A stretch of 31,675 bases of DNA, taken from positions 1-31,675 of IMG/VR virus record IMGVR_UViG_3300030098_003523, one strand, 5' to 3'. Positions 1 to 9,125 of this stretch are shown here, one piece after another; position 1 is the stretch's first letter, and each line of letters opens with the position of its first letter. Below the pieces are notes generated by a model. That model made no database searches, had not been told where the DNA came from, and worked only from the letters and a program-made list of their open reading frames with translations. Source of the stretch: a virus. Position numbers and translations under genes: made by a program.

Positions 1-3000
1 GGAATATTAGAATCAGTTGCAAACTCCCAATTATGTCCAAATTGCATACATAAAGGTCCAGGAAGATCAACGTTCATCGGTTGTGGTCCTCTAAATAATA
101 CACCCATTGCTGACTGAGGAAAACCACTAACTATTCCTGCTACATAAGAGTTATTACAAAGTTCAGAGGCAGCTCTTATGATGCATTGTAATCTGCTTCT
201 ATACCATATTGTATCAAAATCAACTGGTCCAGGTGTATATGTTGTATTACTATCTTCATTATAAGTAAACTCTCCATACTCTAATGAGTTATCTGCTAAT
301 TGGCTATACTGTTCATCTTGACAACATAAACCTGCATTCTCTCCATCTTCATTAAAGAAATATCCGTCTGGACAATGCGGAGTTTCTGCTGGCCCTGTTT
401 TAGTTGTTAAGAAGTGATTCAAGCTTGGTAGCGTAAGCTCAGGATGCCAATCATGGAATGATAACCAACCTTGTATCTTAGGATCATAACTTACTGTCCA
501 TGATACATCTCTAAAATATTCAGGATCATCTAAAGAAACAACTGATCCAGATATTGTTATTTCAGGTTCTGTAACTAAAGTACAACCACATGTAATTGAT
601 GTTGGTGTATCTGTAAGTCCTACACTATCTATTACTTCAAAGCCTGGTGGACAATCTGGTACAACAAGTGTGCCATCAACATAAACTTCATTTAAATTTG
701 GATCCCAGTATCTTTCTGGTGGTGGACAAAATCTTTGTACTAATCCATCTATCATATCTCTAATAGCATCACTATTAAAATTACCTGTTGCTACATTTTG
801 ACTTTTAGGATGTGATGCATATTGTTCAAAGTAATCTATTTCTTGAGAAGTAACAGCACCATCACCTGCAGCTTTAAGATATATAGGATACACGGTAAGT
901 TCTCCCCACTTATCAATTACCTCTTGTTCCTGATAAATAACTTTTCTATTATCTGATGCAATTGGGTTTGTACCATTTATATCTCCAATAACAAAATTAT
1001 TCCACCAAACAGCTAACTCACTGCCAAGTGCAGAAGGATCAGTGTTATCAGCAATTGTACTAATACCATAAGGTCCTTCATCACATTCAGAATAAGGAGC
1101 CCAATTACTACCCATTACAGGTGTAGTATATATCTTACCTTCTTCACCATATTCATCAACTGAATAATCAAAAGGACTTGTAGGAATAACAATACCTACA
1201 GCAGCATCAACCGCATAATATTGATCTAAATGATTTTTACATCTTCCTCTACCAACATACCCACCATCTAAACCTTTAAAACGTACAGTTTCAGTACGGG
1301 CATATTGTGCATCTGTATCATCAATACCCGCAGCATCATTAGCATCAGAAATTTCATTCTGATCCATAAATCCATTTATTTGCCAGCCTCTTATATAATC
1401 CTCTAAATCACAACCACCCATATTTCCATCAAACTTACATGCATCATCCACTGCATTATTTAATTGTCTATTTTGTAAATCACTACTTCCAGGAAATGTT
1501 AAATTAGGTCTAAGAGTATGTTGAAATGGTGGATTGTTTGGAAGATCTACCATTACACCAGCATCTGCAAGAGGTGCTGATGTTGATGGACTATTACCAA
1601 TATTACCTAAACCATCAGTTACAAAAATTAATAATTTTTGCACACCTAGCCTAGCATGTTCATAGCTAGGTTGTACGTCAGAATTATAATCTGGTTGGAA
1701 AGTTTGACCATCAATGTCCCATCCTGGATTATAAAGCATATCTAATCCATCCCATAATCCTGCAGCATGATTTGTTAACCCAGCATTAAAATTTAATGAT
1801 TGATAATAGTTATCTATCCAATTTAATGCGGCATTTATTGATGGTAACATTTGCATAGGACTAGGTCCATCAACTTGAGTATATGGATCTCCAGCAAAGG
1901 TAGTCATTCCAATTTGTCTATATGACCAACCTACAAAACCAATTCTTACATCACCGCTTTCTATACCAGGTCTAAATCCTGGATTGTCTTCATCAACAAC
2001 TACAACACCACCTTCTACTTTATGACCTACAAGACCAAGAAGTAATTGACGCATATCATCTTCATTAGAATTTTCACTTATACTTTGAGAAGCATCAACT
2101 GATACAATAATATCTAATGGACATGGTGTTGGTTCTGGTGTAACCCATCCTCCTTCATATTGAGTAAAGCCTTCTGTAAAACTTGACTGAAGATATATAG
2201 TATCTGTACACTGACATACAAACTCACCTTCATCATTTTGTATTAACTCAGTATCAGGTGGACATTCATATTCATATGCATCTTCTATATTACCACCATT
2301 ACATAATACTTCATTATAAATAAAACCTACACCTGGCTGGTATGCCATACAATCAGGATTTATAGGTTCAAAGTCTCTTTTACAGAAATAAACAATATCA
2401 TAGTTAGGATCATATACAGACTGACATCCTACACCTACTACCGGATTATCAATTATTTCATCAAGTTGTTCTATTTCAGGGAATGATGCTAATAGTCTAG
2501 ATGGTAAGTATTTATTAAACCATTGCTTCATTCCGTTATTTGCAATGTTAGTTATACCTTGACCACCATATTGGAATACCTTACCTTGTGCTTGTGATAT
2601 ATAAAATAAACCTGAAGGAGTATTAATAACACTTCTTGCACTTTCACATGATCCATATTCATGTGGTAAATCTGCATTAGTTACATTTGTTTGTGGTATA
2701 GAAGAAAATAATCCACCATCTCCAATTGTAATTTTAGTGTTTAGATCTGTAGTTAATTGATCTACACCTTGAAACATTTGTGGAGATAAATGAGGGAAAA
2801 ATATTATAGCTCCATTCTTAGATATAGGTTTAATTACATTTACTTGATTTTTAAAGTCTTTATAATTGTTAGGTAAGAATACTCTCCAGAAATCTAACTT
2901 AGCTTCTTTCTGAGCTTGTAATGAATACATTAACCTCTTTGGATAATGTGTATAACATTTCTCAGCAGTAATAGGATCATAGTCTCTAGGTTGTATTACA

Positions 3001-6000
3001 CCAAAAGATATAAGCTGAGAAAATAATTTACTTTTTGTTAGTGACGTATCATACTTATAAAAATTACCATCCTTAATTATCTTAGCATCAAACAATCCTT
3101 TAATATCTGTATTCTCTAACCAATCATAATGTCTTTCACCATCTCTATCCTCCCAATCTCTAAGTGCCATGTTTAACTCTGACTCAACAAAAAAGTCTTG
3201 TATACCATTAGAATGTGTATACATATAGCCTCTTTTATGTACAAATAATCCACCTAGACCTAAAGAATCATTTCCTGCACCACCACCTTCATCATCATCA
3301 TCTATATTATTAGCACTTACATCTAAATTATAATAACCAGATGGTAAAGGAGCACCAGTACCAAATCCACCATCATTAGAAAAATCAAAATTTAAATTTA
3401 TTAATGGAGCAACAAAAGCAGACATGTCATACTTTTCTGTGTTCATCCAAAACATAGGACATGGAGAGTTTTGTCTCATTTTATAGTTATAAGGAAAACC
3501 ATCAGGTTGTTCATATAAGAAATCCCAAAAGAATGGTTTTATACTCTTTTCTGTATATCTTGCAATATAACAATCACCACCAAATAATAACTGAGTAGAA
3601 AATGCTGTTTCAGTATCTATGTTAATTACGTTAATATTAGAATCATATTCAGGATCAAAATAATCTATACAACCTCTAATTGGTATTTGTCTAATACCAT
3701 CTATTTGTCCATACTGATTATCAAAGTTAACTTTTAAACCTCCGTAGTGAGCTGCAACACGTCTAACAAAAAAGTCACCAGTATTATCATCATTAAAAGA
3801 TGGTATAGCCTCACTCATTAAGAATCTAGAATTATCAGTGACACCCGCACCCCAATTTTCTGGTAATGTTAAATTTGTACCATCATCATCATCTCCAGTT
3901 TTAATAACTACTGTCTTTGGTCTAAATAAATTATTTACTTTATGTGTTGAATCTATATTTTGAAAACTATCAGCTACATATCTTGCCTTATCAATAGTAG
4001 CTCTAAAATTATCTGTTACACTATATTTTCCACCAGAAGGTGAATTGTTAGCAACATAAAAACCATGTCCATTATATTTAATAGCATGTTGCTGATAACT
4101 AGCCATGTTATAAATTAGATCAATTATAACTTGTCCACCATCTGCCATCAAAGTTAAAAATGACATAACTGATTGTGCTATTTCTATTGCACCAGGTAAT
4201 GATTTAAATCTACTACCTTTATGTTCAACTTGTTTTTCTGGACCTTCACTACCAGGAACAGTTTTTGCAACTTCTTGCTGTGCTTTTCTACTTTCATCCA
4301 TATATCTTTCTTCCGAAGCACCTGGACCTGCAATAGAACCAAAAGTCATTTGAGATTCCCTACCTACAAGAGGCAGAATATTAGTTGATGGTGCTTCACC
4401 TGTTGCACCACTAGGATAAGTATAAGCTGCACCATCAGGAGTAGTGCCTGCTTGTCCTACTATAGCACCTCCCACTGTATCATCTGCAGTTTGTGCTCCA
4501 GCAGCTTGATCACCAGTTGCTTCAAAATATTCATTATTTGGAGAATCTGTCTGCCCTTTTTCTAATCTATGATCACCACCAAAACCATGATTCCAATCAT
4601 TGTCATCTTCTTGTGTTCCTCCAAAATCACTTTGCTGTTGAGTTATAATTTGAGGACCATAACTTAAACCATATGTAGTAGTTGTTACATCAACATCAAC
4701 AAAAAGACCTGTTAATCCACCAGTACCTGTTGTATATGCTTCTGTTCCTCCACTAACAGTAAACCCTTGTTCTGTTATTTGTCCATGCTTTATATTATCT
4801 TTTCTTTTTTTCTTATTATCATAGATAGGTCCTGGATCTTTAGCTACAGACTTTACTTTAGCTTCTTTCATTTTAACAACTCTTTCACCACGCAGTTGTT
4901 GTATAGCATAACCTGCACCAATAATAGCTGCTATAATAGCTGAAAAGTTTCTTAGAAGTTTTGCGCCAGGATGTTCTTCTGATACAACAAAGTTACCTAA
5001 TGACTTACCGCTACTAACACCATAGCTTCTTACTTCAAAAGGATTTAAATAAACTCTGTTAAAAGATGTTTCAGGAGAATGGAATGTATAAAAATCTTTC
5101 CTAGATACTTTTCCATATGCATCTCCTTTTTTATCAGCACAACCATTAATAGTATGATATGGATCATCTCCATTGTCATTAAAAGGAAAGTTAGCTATTA
5201 ACCCTACTGTTCCACCTTCATTATCATTATCTAAGACATACTGTCTCATATTTCTTAAAAGGCCTTTTGCTATAATAGATTTATTTCCTTCTCTTGCTCC
5301 CACAAGTATTTCATATCCTACTAGATTAGGAATAGGTTGTCCTTGATTATCTGTTGGCCAAAATATATTTGTAAACTCTACACCTAATACATATATTGAT
5401 TGACCATCATTAGAATTCCTTTGTGTGGTCCCATTTGGATCTGTAAGTTCATTAGGCATTTTATGATGTCTAATATTTTTACCACATAGATCAGCCCACC
5501 TAACTGGATCTGTTGCAGGATATCTTTCTGTAGATTGCCAATAACCCATTTTACCTTTAGAAACAACTACACCACCATCATCAGTTACTGAGTTTATAGC
5601 AACTCCTGGTAATGTTGATTCAACTGAGGCTGTATTATAAACTCTCCAGAAAGGTTCATTTGTAGAAAGTACATTACCACCAGCAGCTAAGTCTCTTGTT
5701 TCATCATCTTCTGTACCATTTCCAAAAAGTCCTGTACCAGCTTCTGATGTGGTATTAGGTGGTCTACCTGGTATATGGTATGAAGAAGATCTTTCACCTG
5801 TATTGTAAACAAACCTTATAAAGAATGCATATTGCTCATCCCTCATAAATGTAGGTTTATTACCACCATTGTAATAATAATCTGCAGGATACTCTGTAGA
5901 AACCCAATGTGTTTGTATGTTATTTGCTATAGGTTGATAATTAAAATCAAAGTCTTCATATGGACCTTGTCTAATAAGATAGTCATTTACAACATACATC

Positions 6001-6941
6001 TTATCAGACTTTTCAATAACTGGTAAGCTTAAAGGTATAGTAGATAAAGGTACTGATTCTAGTTTTTGATCTATAAAGTCTAAACCAATTCTAGTTTGCT
6101 CAGTGCTATATAAACCAATTTTCTTAGCTTGCATTTGTCCTTGATTATTACTAACAATAACCAACATATAAAATTCAAATTCTTTATCTAAATTTGTTAC
6201 TTCTATATCTAAGGATCCTGCAGTGTCTTCATGATCAAATAAAGGTTGAACATTTGAAATACCTATAAAGTCTCCAACCTTTTGTTCATTAACTGTATAA
6301 GCAATAAAAGCTTGATATGATCCATTTCTTAATTGACCTCCATCTTTATTCTTATTAATTTTTACACAAGGTACATCAACTAATGGTGCTAAACGTATCC
6401 ATTCACAATTAAGTCTTTTAGGTTCTATTGGAGCATATGTAATACAATCTGCGTTTTCAGTAGATGTAACTTCTAACTGCCATGGTATACGGTCTAAATT
6501 AAGAGTTCTAGAAGGATTATTACCATCATCCCAATATACTTGCCAAGAGCAATCAAAATTTTCTTTAGAAGCTCCTGTTATTAAGTGTAGTTTATTAAAG
6601 TTTAAACAAGGATCATTAACAATAGTTTCATATGTACATTCACTATCATCAAACATACCTATTTCACTACTTGTATTGTCTGTTGAATATATAACCCATT
6701 TATCTCCGTAAAGATATATAGTTCCAATTATTGTATATGGTACAACACCACATTGTAAATTAGCAGGTTCATTACCAACTGTACCTACATCACCATCCTT
6801 AGAATTATTTATTAAGTTACGGGCATGACTCCAGTTCTGCTGTCCCACCAAGGAAGCATTAGGATCCTTTGTCATACCTTTAACAAATAAATCTGTATCG
6901 GTCTGAGATGTATTTTGTGGTTGAAACTTTTGATCTGCCAT
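1..6941 (-). CDS. Giant crAss-like tail muzzle/stabilisation protein with inserted VWA domain (C-terminus beyond the window)
   Basis: The frame is open from the ATG at 6941 to the window edge (over 2310 codons), so the stop lies outside. Residues about 1-450 have the style I know from crAss-like tail stabilisation (muzzle) proteins: an early LFVKGMTKDPNAS motif, NEPAN near 55, YSTDNTSSEIG near 80, and FMRDEQYAFFIRFVYNTGE leading to SYHIPGRP near 365-393. A hydrophobic helix (SAIIAAIIGAGYAIQQL) lies near 661-680, followed by a basic stretch and a Gly/Thr-rich low-complexity linker to about 880. Muzzle-type sequence continues to YDPNYDIVYF near 1510. It resumes near 2125 with SWTVSYDPKIQGWLSFHDWH. 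The roughly 600 residues between them hold a VWA domain: DASQS at 1616-1620, GLTNHAAGL with T1723, and VTDG with D1776. The gene follows three connector genes after an 11-base gap, as expected for a protein at the distal tail. The muzzle role is inferred from family resemblance; the VWA motifs are directly visible. Confidence 0.82.
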   Translation of the reverse strand, partial: MADQKFQPQNTSQTDTDLFVKGMTKDPNASLVGQQNWSHARNLINNSKDGDVGTVGNEPANLQCGVVPYTIIGTIYLYGDKWVIYSTDNTSSEIGMFDDSECTYETIVNDPCLNFNKLHLITGASKENFDCSWQVYWDDGNNPSRTLNLDRIPWQLEVTSTENADCITYAPIEPKRLNCEWIRLAPLVDVPCVKINKNKDGGQLRNGSYQAFIAYTVNEQKVGDFIGISNVQPLFDHEDTAGSLDIEVTNLDKEFEFYMLVIVSNNQGQMQAKKIGLYSTEQTRIGLDFIDQKLESVPLSTIPLSLPVIEKSDKMYVVNDYLIRQGPYEDFDFNYQPIANNIQTHWVSTEYPADYYYNGGNKPTFMRDEQYAFFIRFVYNTGERSSSYHIPGRPPNTTSEAGTGLFGNGTEDDETRDLAAGGNVLSTNEPFWRVYNTASVESTLPGVAINSVTDDGGVVVSKGKMGYWQSTERYPATDPVRWADLCGKNIRHHKMPNELTDPNGTTQRNSNDGQSIYVLGVEFTNIFWPTDNQGQPIPNLVGYEILVGAREGNKSIIAKGLLRNMRQYVLDNDNEGGTVGLIANFPFNDNGDDPYHTINGCADKKGDAYGKVSRKDFYTFHSPETSFNRVYLNPFEVRSYGVSSGKSLGNFVVSEEHPGAKLLRNFSAIIAAIIGAGYAIQQLRGERVVKMKEAKVKSVAKDPGPIYDNKKKRKDNIKHGQITEQGFTVSGGTEAYTTGTGGLTGLFVDVDVTTTTYGLSYGPQIITQQQSDFGGTQEDDNDWNHGFGGDHRLEKGQTDSPNNEYFEATGDQAAGAQTADDTVGGAIVGQAGTTPDGAAYTYPSGATGEAPSTNILPLVGRESQMTFGSIAGPGASEERYMDESRKAQQEVAKTVPGSEGPEKQVEHKGSRFKSLPGAIEIAQSVMSFLTLMADGGQVIIDLIYNMASYQQHAIKYNGHGFYVANNSPSGGKYSVTDNFRATIDKARYVADSFQNIDSTHKVNNLFRPKTVVIKTGDDDDGTNLTLPENWGAGVTDNSRFLMSEAIPSFNDDNTGDFFVRRVAAHYGGLKVNFDNQYGQIDGIRQIPIRGCIDYFDPEYDSNINVINIDTETAFSTQLLFGGDCYIARYTEKSIKPFFWDFLYEQPDGFPYNYKMRQNSPCPMFWMNTEKYDMSAFVAPLINLNFDFSNDGGFGTGAPLPSGYYNLDVSANNIDDDDEGGGAGNDSLGLGGLFVHKRGYMYTHSNGIQDFFVESELNMALRDWEDRDGERHYDWLENTDIKGLFDAKIIKDGNFYKYDTSLTKSKLFSQLISFGVIQPRDYDPITAEKCYTHYPKRLMYSLQAQKEAKLDFWRVFLPNNYKDFKNQVNVIKPISKNGAIIFFPHLSPQMFQGVDQLTTDLNTKITIGDGGLFSSIPQTNVTNADLPHEYGSCESARSVINTPSGLFYISQAQGKVFQYGGQGITNIANNGMKQWFNKYLPSRLLASFPEIEQLDEIIDNPVVGVGCQSVYDPNYDIVYFCKRDFEPINPDCMAYQPGVGFIYNEVLCNGGNIEDAYEYECPPDTELIQNDEGEFVCQCTDTIYLQSSFTEGFTQYEGGWVTPEPTPCPLDIIVSVDASQSISENSNEDDMRQLLLGLVGHKVEGGVVVVDEDNPGFRPGIESGDVRIGFVGWSYRQIGMTTFAGDPYTQVDGPSPMQMLPSINAALNWIDNYYQSLNFNAGLTNHAAGLWDGLDMLYNPGWDIDGQTFQPDYNSDVQPSYEHARLGVQKLLIFVTDGLGNIGNSPSTSAPLADAGVMVDLPNNPPFQHTLRPNLTFPGSSDLQNRQLNNAVDDACKFDGNMGGCDLEDYIRGWQINGFMDQNEISDANDAAGIDDTDAQYARTETVRFKGLDGGYVGRGRCKNHLDQYYAVDAAVGIVIPTSPFDYSVDEYGEEGKIYTTPVMGSNWAPYSECDEGPYGISTIADNTDPSALGSELAVWWNNFVIGDINGTNPIASDNRKVIYQEQEVIDKWGELTVYPIYLKAAGDGAVTSQEIDYFEQYASHPKSQNVATGNFNSDAIRDMIDGLVQRFCPPPERYWDPNLNEVYVDGTLVVPDCPPGFEVIDSVGLTDTPTSITCGCTLVTEPEITISGSVVSLDDPEYFRDVSWTVSYDPKIQGWLSFHDWHPELTLPSLNHFLTTKTGPAETPHCPDGYFFNEDGENAGLCCQDEQYSQLADNSLEYGEFTYNEDSNTTYTPGPVDFDTIWYRSRLQCIIRAASELCNNSYVAGIVSGFPQSAMGVLFRGPQPMNVDLPGPLCMQFGHNWEFATDSNI

Positions 6942-6952
6942 TACAAACTATT

Positions 6953-7870
6953 TTATCTTCTTGGTGCGTGACTTCTAAACATATCATAATAATTACAATA
7001 TTGTGCTTTTCTATTAACTTCCCAAATTTTTTGCATTTCTTTAAAGTCAGGTGTATTAATAAAACCTAATGCATTGTTTCTAGAAGCTCTAAGTCTTTGT
7101 TCAATTAAAGCTAATTGTTGTGATGCTCCTGCCTCACCAGCAAAAACCATATTCTCTAATATTCTTTGTTTTAATGCATACTCATAATATTCATTACAAT
7201 ATGGATGATCTAAAACTAATAAATTACCTTCCTCATCTTCCATTGCTCCTAAATAATTTAAATAAACTTTACCAGCCTCAAAACTTGTTAATAAATATCC
7301 GTCTTTTATTTCAGCAATATCAATTGCCTTTTGATTTATATTTGGGCAATCACATTGTACAGAACTACCAGCTCTTATTGTTAAAGGAAAAAATCTAGTA
7401 TATGTTCTATACTCTTCAGCACCTACATATTGAATGACCATATATTCTTCATGACCTGTGATCGTTCCTCTAGCATCTTTAATTGGACATGCTTGAACTA
7501 CACATACATCTTTACATGTAGGATCATCACATGGTCCTATATCTCCACCATCTGGAGATGGTACATACTTTGGATGTGTTGTATCTATGTGTGTTCCTGA
7601 AGGTGGTGTATTAACTACTTTGTAATCACCACAAACTAAAGCATAATTAAGGTATTGAAAATCTGTAGGAAGTTTACCTTTTTTATGAGATATATCAATT
7701 ACTGCATCTTTAGTTCTATTTATTCTTAAACCTAGATCATAGTTTACACGTGTAGCCACTTTAATTAACTGTTGTGGTTCAATCATACCTTCTAGTGCTT
7801 GACTAGAAAAGTCAATACTAACATCATTTAGTAACTGATCAAAAGTTCTATATTTATGTGATAGTGCCAT
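6953..7870 (-). CDS. crAss-like tail ring/connector protein (305 aa)
   Basis: The N-terminal half resembles a short structural protein of crAss-like phages: a helical opening (KYRTFDQLLNDVSIDF), then GMIEPQQLIKVATRVNYDLG, then KGKLPTDFQYLNYALVC. A central segment (about 95-180) is cysteine-rich, with CDDPTCKDVC, QACP and CDCP. The C-terminal part has HPYCNEYYEYALKQRILENM and an Arg-rich helix. The start ATG shares its A with the stop of the preceding gene (TAATG), so translation is probably coupled. It is the third of three short genes lying between the phosphoesterase and the muzzle gene. In the known crAss-like tail, several ring proteins stack between portal and muzzle; which ring this would be cannot be told from the sequence. 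A virion role is well supported by context, the exact position is inference. Confidence 0.65.
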   Translation of the reverse strand: MALSHKYRTFDQLLNDVSIDFSSQALEGMIEPQQLIKVATRVNYDLGLRINRTKDAVIDISHKKGKLPTDFQYLNYALVCGDYKVVNTPPSGTHIDTTHPKYVPSPDGGDIGPCDDPTCKDVCVVQACPIKDARGTITGHEEYMVIQYVGAEEYRTYTRFFPLTIRAGSSVQCDCPNINQKAIDIAEIKDGYLLTSFEAGKVYLNYLGAMEDEEGNLLVLDHPYCNEYYEYALKQRILENMVFAGEAGASQQLALIEQRLRASRNNALGFINTPDFKEMQKIWEVNRKAQYCNYYDMFRSHAPRR

Positions 7871-8541
7871 TATCTATGTATATTTATTTTATTATCTGAG
7901 TCTTCTGGTGGAATTTGTAATGTAGTACCCATCTGAGCTATTACCTGAGTTTCTATTTCAGCAAATAAAAATTCAGGTATAAAAATTTGTTGAGTATATC
8001 TAGGTTTACAATTGTCTTCAGTATCACAATTCCAATGAGAAATATCTCCTTCAAAAATACCTTCTATCTTTACAGCATCCCATTCTACATTAGGAAAATA
8101 CATATAACCATTTAACCACCAAAAATATTTATTCTTATTATATTTAAATGATGTTGTTTTTGTCATTGATGTGTAAGTGCCAGGGCTTGTAGGTTGACAC
8201 TCAATAGATCCGTCTATAGAAGAAACAGTTCTAATTAGTGGACCCCAGTATCCTTCCATAAATGTTGGAAGTTTATGTTTAGTACGTTTAATAGTACATC
8301 CACTTTGAATACCAGTGCATTGAGCTTCTACAGTATCTACCTCTATTAATTCAACAAATGGCAATGGTTGCCATATACTGTTAAATTTCATAAGTTTATT
8401 TGCACTGTCTTGCCTTCTCATTAAGAGTTGAGCAAACTTCAATATTAAGCTGTATATGTATCTATCTGTTACAAACGCATCTTGAGACTCAGCTTTCATT
8501 TGGCTTCTTACTCTAGATACTACATCTGCTATTGTTGTCAT
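7870..8541 (-). CDS. crAss-like tail ring/connector protein (223 aa)
   Basis: The sequence matches the pattern of a conserved crAss-like virion protein: TDRYIYSLILKFAQLLMRRQ near 25-44, then a strand-rich region with PLPFVELIEVDTVEAQC, TIKRTKHKLP, GPLIRTVSSIDGS, and the aromatic stretch KYFWWLNGYMYFPNVEWDAV followed by IEGIFEGDISHWNC. Cysteines occur as C..C groups (QCTGIQSGC, NCDTEDNC). No enzyme motif is seen. It starts two bases after the stop of the 174-residue gene and its own TAA overlaps the next ATG, so three genes form one translational chain leading to the giant muzzle gene. Likely one of the stacked ring proteins of the neck; assignment to a numbered ring would need a structure or profile comparison. 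Confidence 0.65.
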   Translation of the reverse strand: MTTIADVVSRVRSQMKAESQDAFVTDRYIYSLILKFAQLLMRRQDSANKLMKFNSIWQPLPFVELIEVDTVEAQCTGIQSGCTIKRTKHKLPTFMEGYWGPLIRTVSSIDGSIECQPTSPGTYTSMTKTTSFKYNKNKYFWWLNGYMYFPNVEWDAVKIEGIFEGDISHWNCDTEDNCKPRYTQQIFIPEFLFAEIETQVIAQMGTTLQIPPEDSDNKINIHR

Positions 8542-8543
8542 AA

Positions 8544-9068
8544 TTACAATTTTTCTTTTTTGTACATATCAGCCACTCTCTTCTTACTTTCCATCACAAT
8601 GTATTTATTCCACTGCTTAGGGTAACTCTTAGCTACAGCTCTTTTAAATTGTCTAACAGCTTTAAATTGCCATAATTCTCTATTCTTAAATCTATATTTA
8701 GTAGATAGATTTGTATAGAATATTTTAGCTATCTTTCCATCTGTCTCCCAATTTCTATTCTGTAGCACTTTTCCATATTGTTTAGAAAGTGAATAATCTG
8801 TATTCACACTCTTTGCAGCTGGACATGTACCAATAAATAAATAACCTAGAGAGTCAGGTAATTCAACACCTCCTCTATTATTAATTACCGCCTCCCATAT
8901 CTTTGTATTGTACAACTTAATAATATTTTTAAGCTTAGTATTATCTATATTTCCATATGCTGGATGTTTATCTTTAAATTCTTTAATAAACTCAGCATTT
9001 AATAATCCTAGAACTTTTTCCCTATATCTAGGTGCTTTTAAGTTTGGAGCTTTAAAATTACTTATCAT
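8544..9068 (-). CDS. Conserved crAss-like virion/connector protein (174 aa)
   Basis: A basic, mainly helical protein opening with ISNFKAPNLKAPRYREK and carrying GVELPDSLGYLFIGTCP, AKIFYTNLSTKYRFKNRELW and QWNKYIVMESKKR. This is the flavour of a short protein found next to the ring genes in crAss-like genomes. I chose the ATG at 9068. A TTG nine bases upstream is also in frame, but the ATG is the better start, and the A+T-rich promoter-like motif ends right before it. It is the first gene of the unit that runs through the two ring-type genes into the muzzle gene. Role in neck or tail assembly is inferred from position; no catalytic motif is visible. Confidence 0.65.
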   Translation of the reverse strand: MISNFKAPNLKAPRYREKVLGLLNAEFIKEFKDKHPAYGNIDNTKLKNIIKLYNTKIWEAVINNRGGVELPDSLGYLFIGTCPAAKSVNTDYSLSKQYGKVLQNRNWETDGKIAKIFYTNLSTKYRFKNRELWQFKAVRQFKRAVAKSYPKQWNKYIVMESKKRVADMYKKEKL

Positions 9069-9071
9069 ACT

Positions 9072-9094
9072 ATACAATATAATTTACAAAAAAA
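9072..9094 (-). promoter_or_regulatory. Variant copy of the recurrent TTTGTATATTAT intergenic motif
   Basis: On the minus strand the gap ahead of the 174-residue gene reads CCCC, a run of T, then TTTGTAAATTATATTGTATAG. It resembles the motif seen in five other gaps but is closer to the ATG (about 19 bases from the G of TTTG instead of mostly 37-42), so it is the weakest member. Confidence 0.3.
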
Positions 9095-9125
9095 AGGGGA
9101 TTAATAAAAGTTTAAGATGAATAGA

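Noticed and set aside
900-940. EF-hand-like calcium loop (GDGAVTSQEIDYF) in the muzzle-type protein
   Set aside because: The D-G, hydrophobic and final Glu positions fit, but the first two acidic ligands of the loop are missing, so it is not a convincing calcium site.
1-6940. Apparent lack of closed long genes in the left 7 kb
   Set aside because: The minus-strand frame that starts at 6941 is open to the window edge and reads as sensible crAss-like tail protein throughout, so this is one truncated gene and not a non-coding or degraded region.
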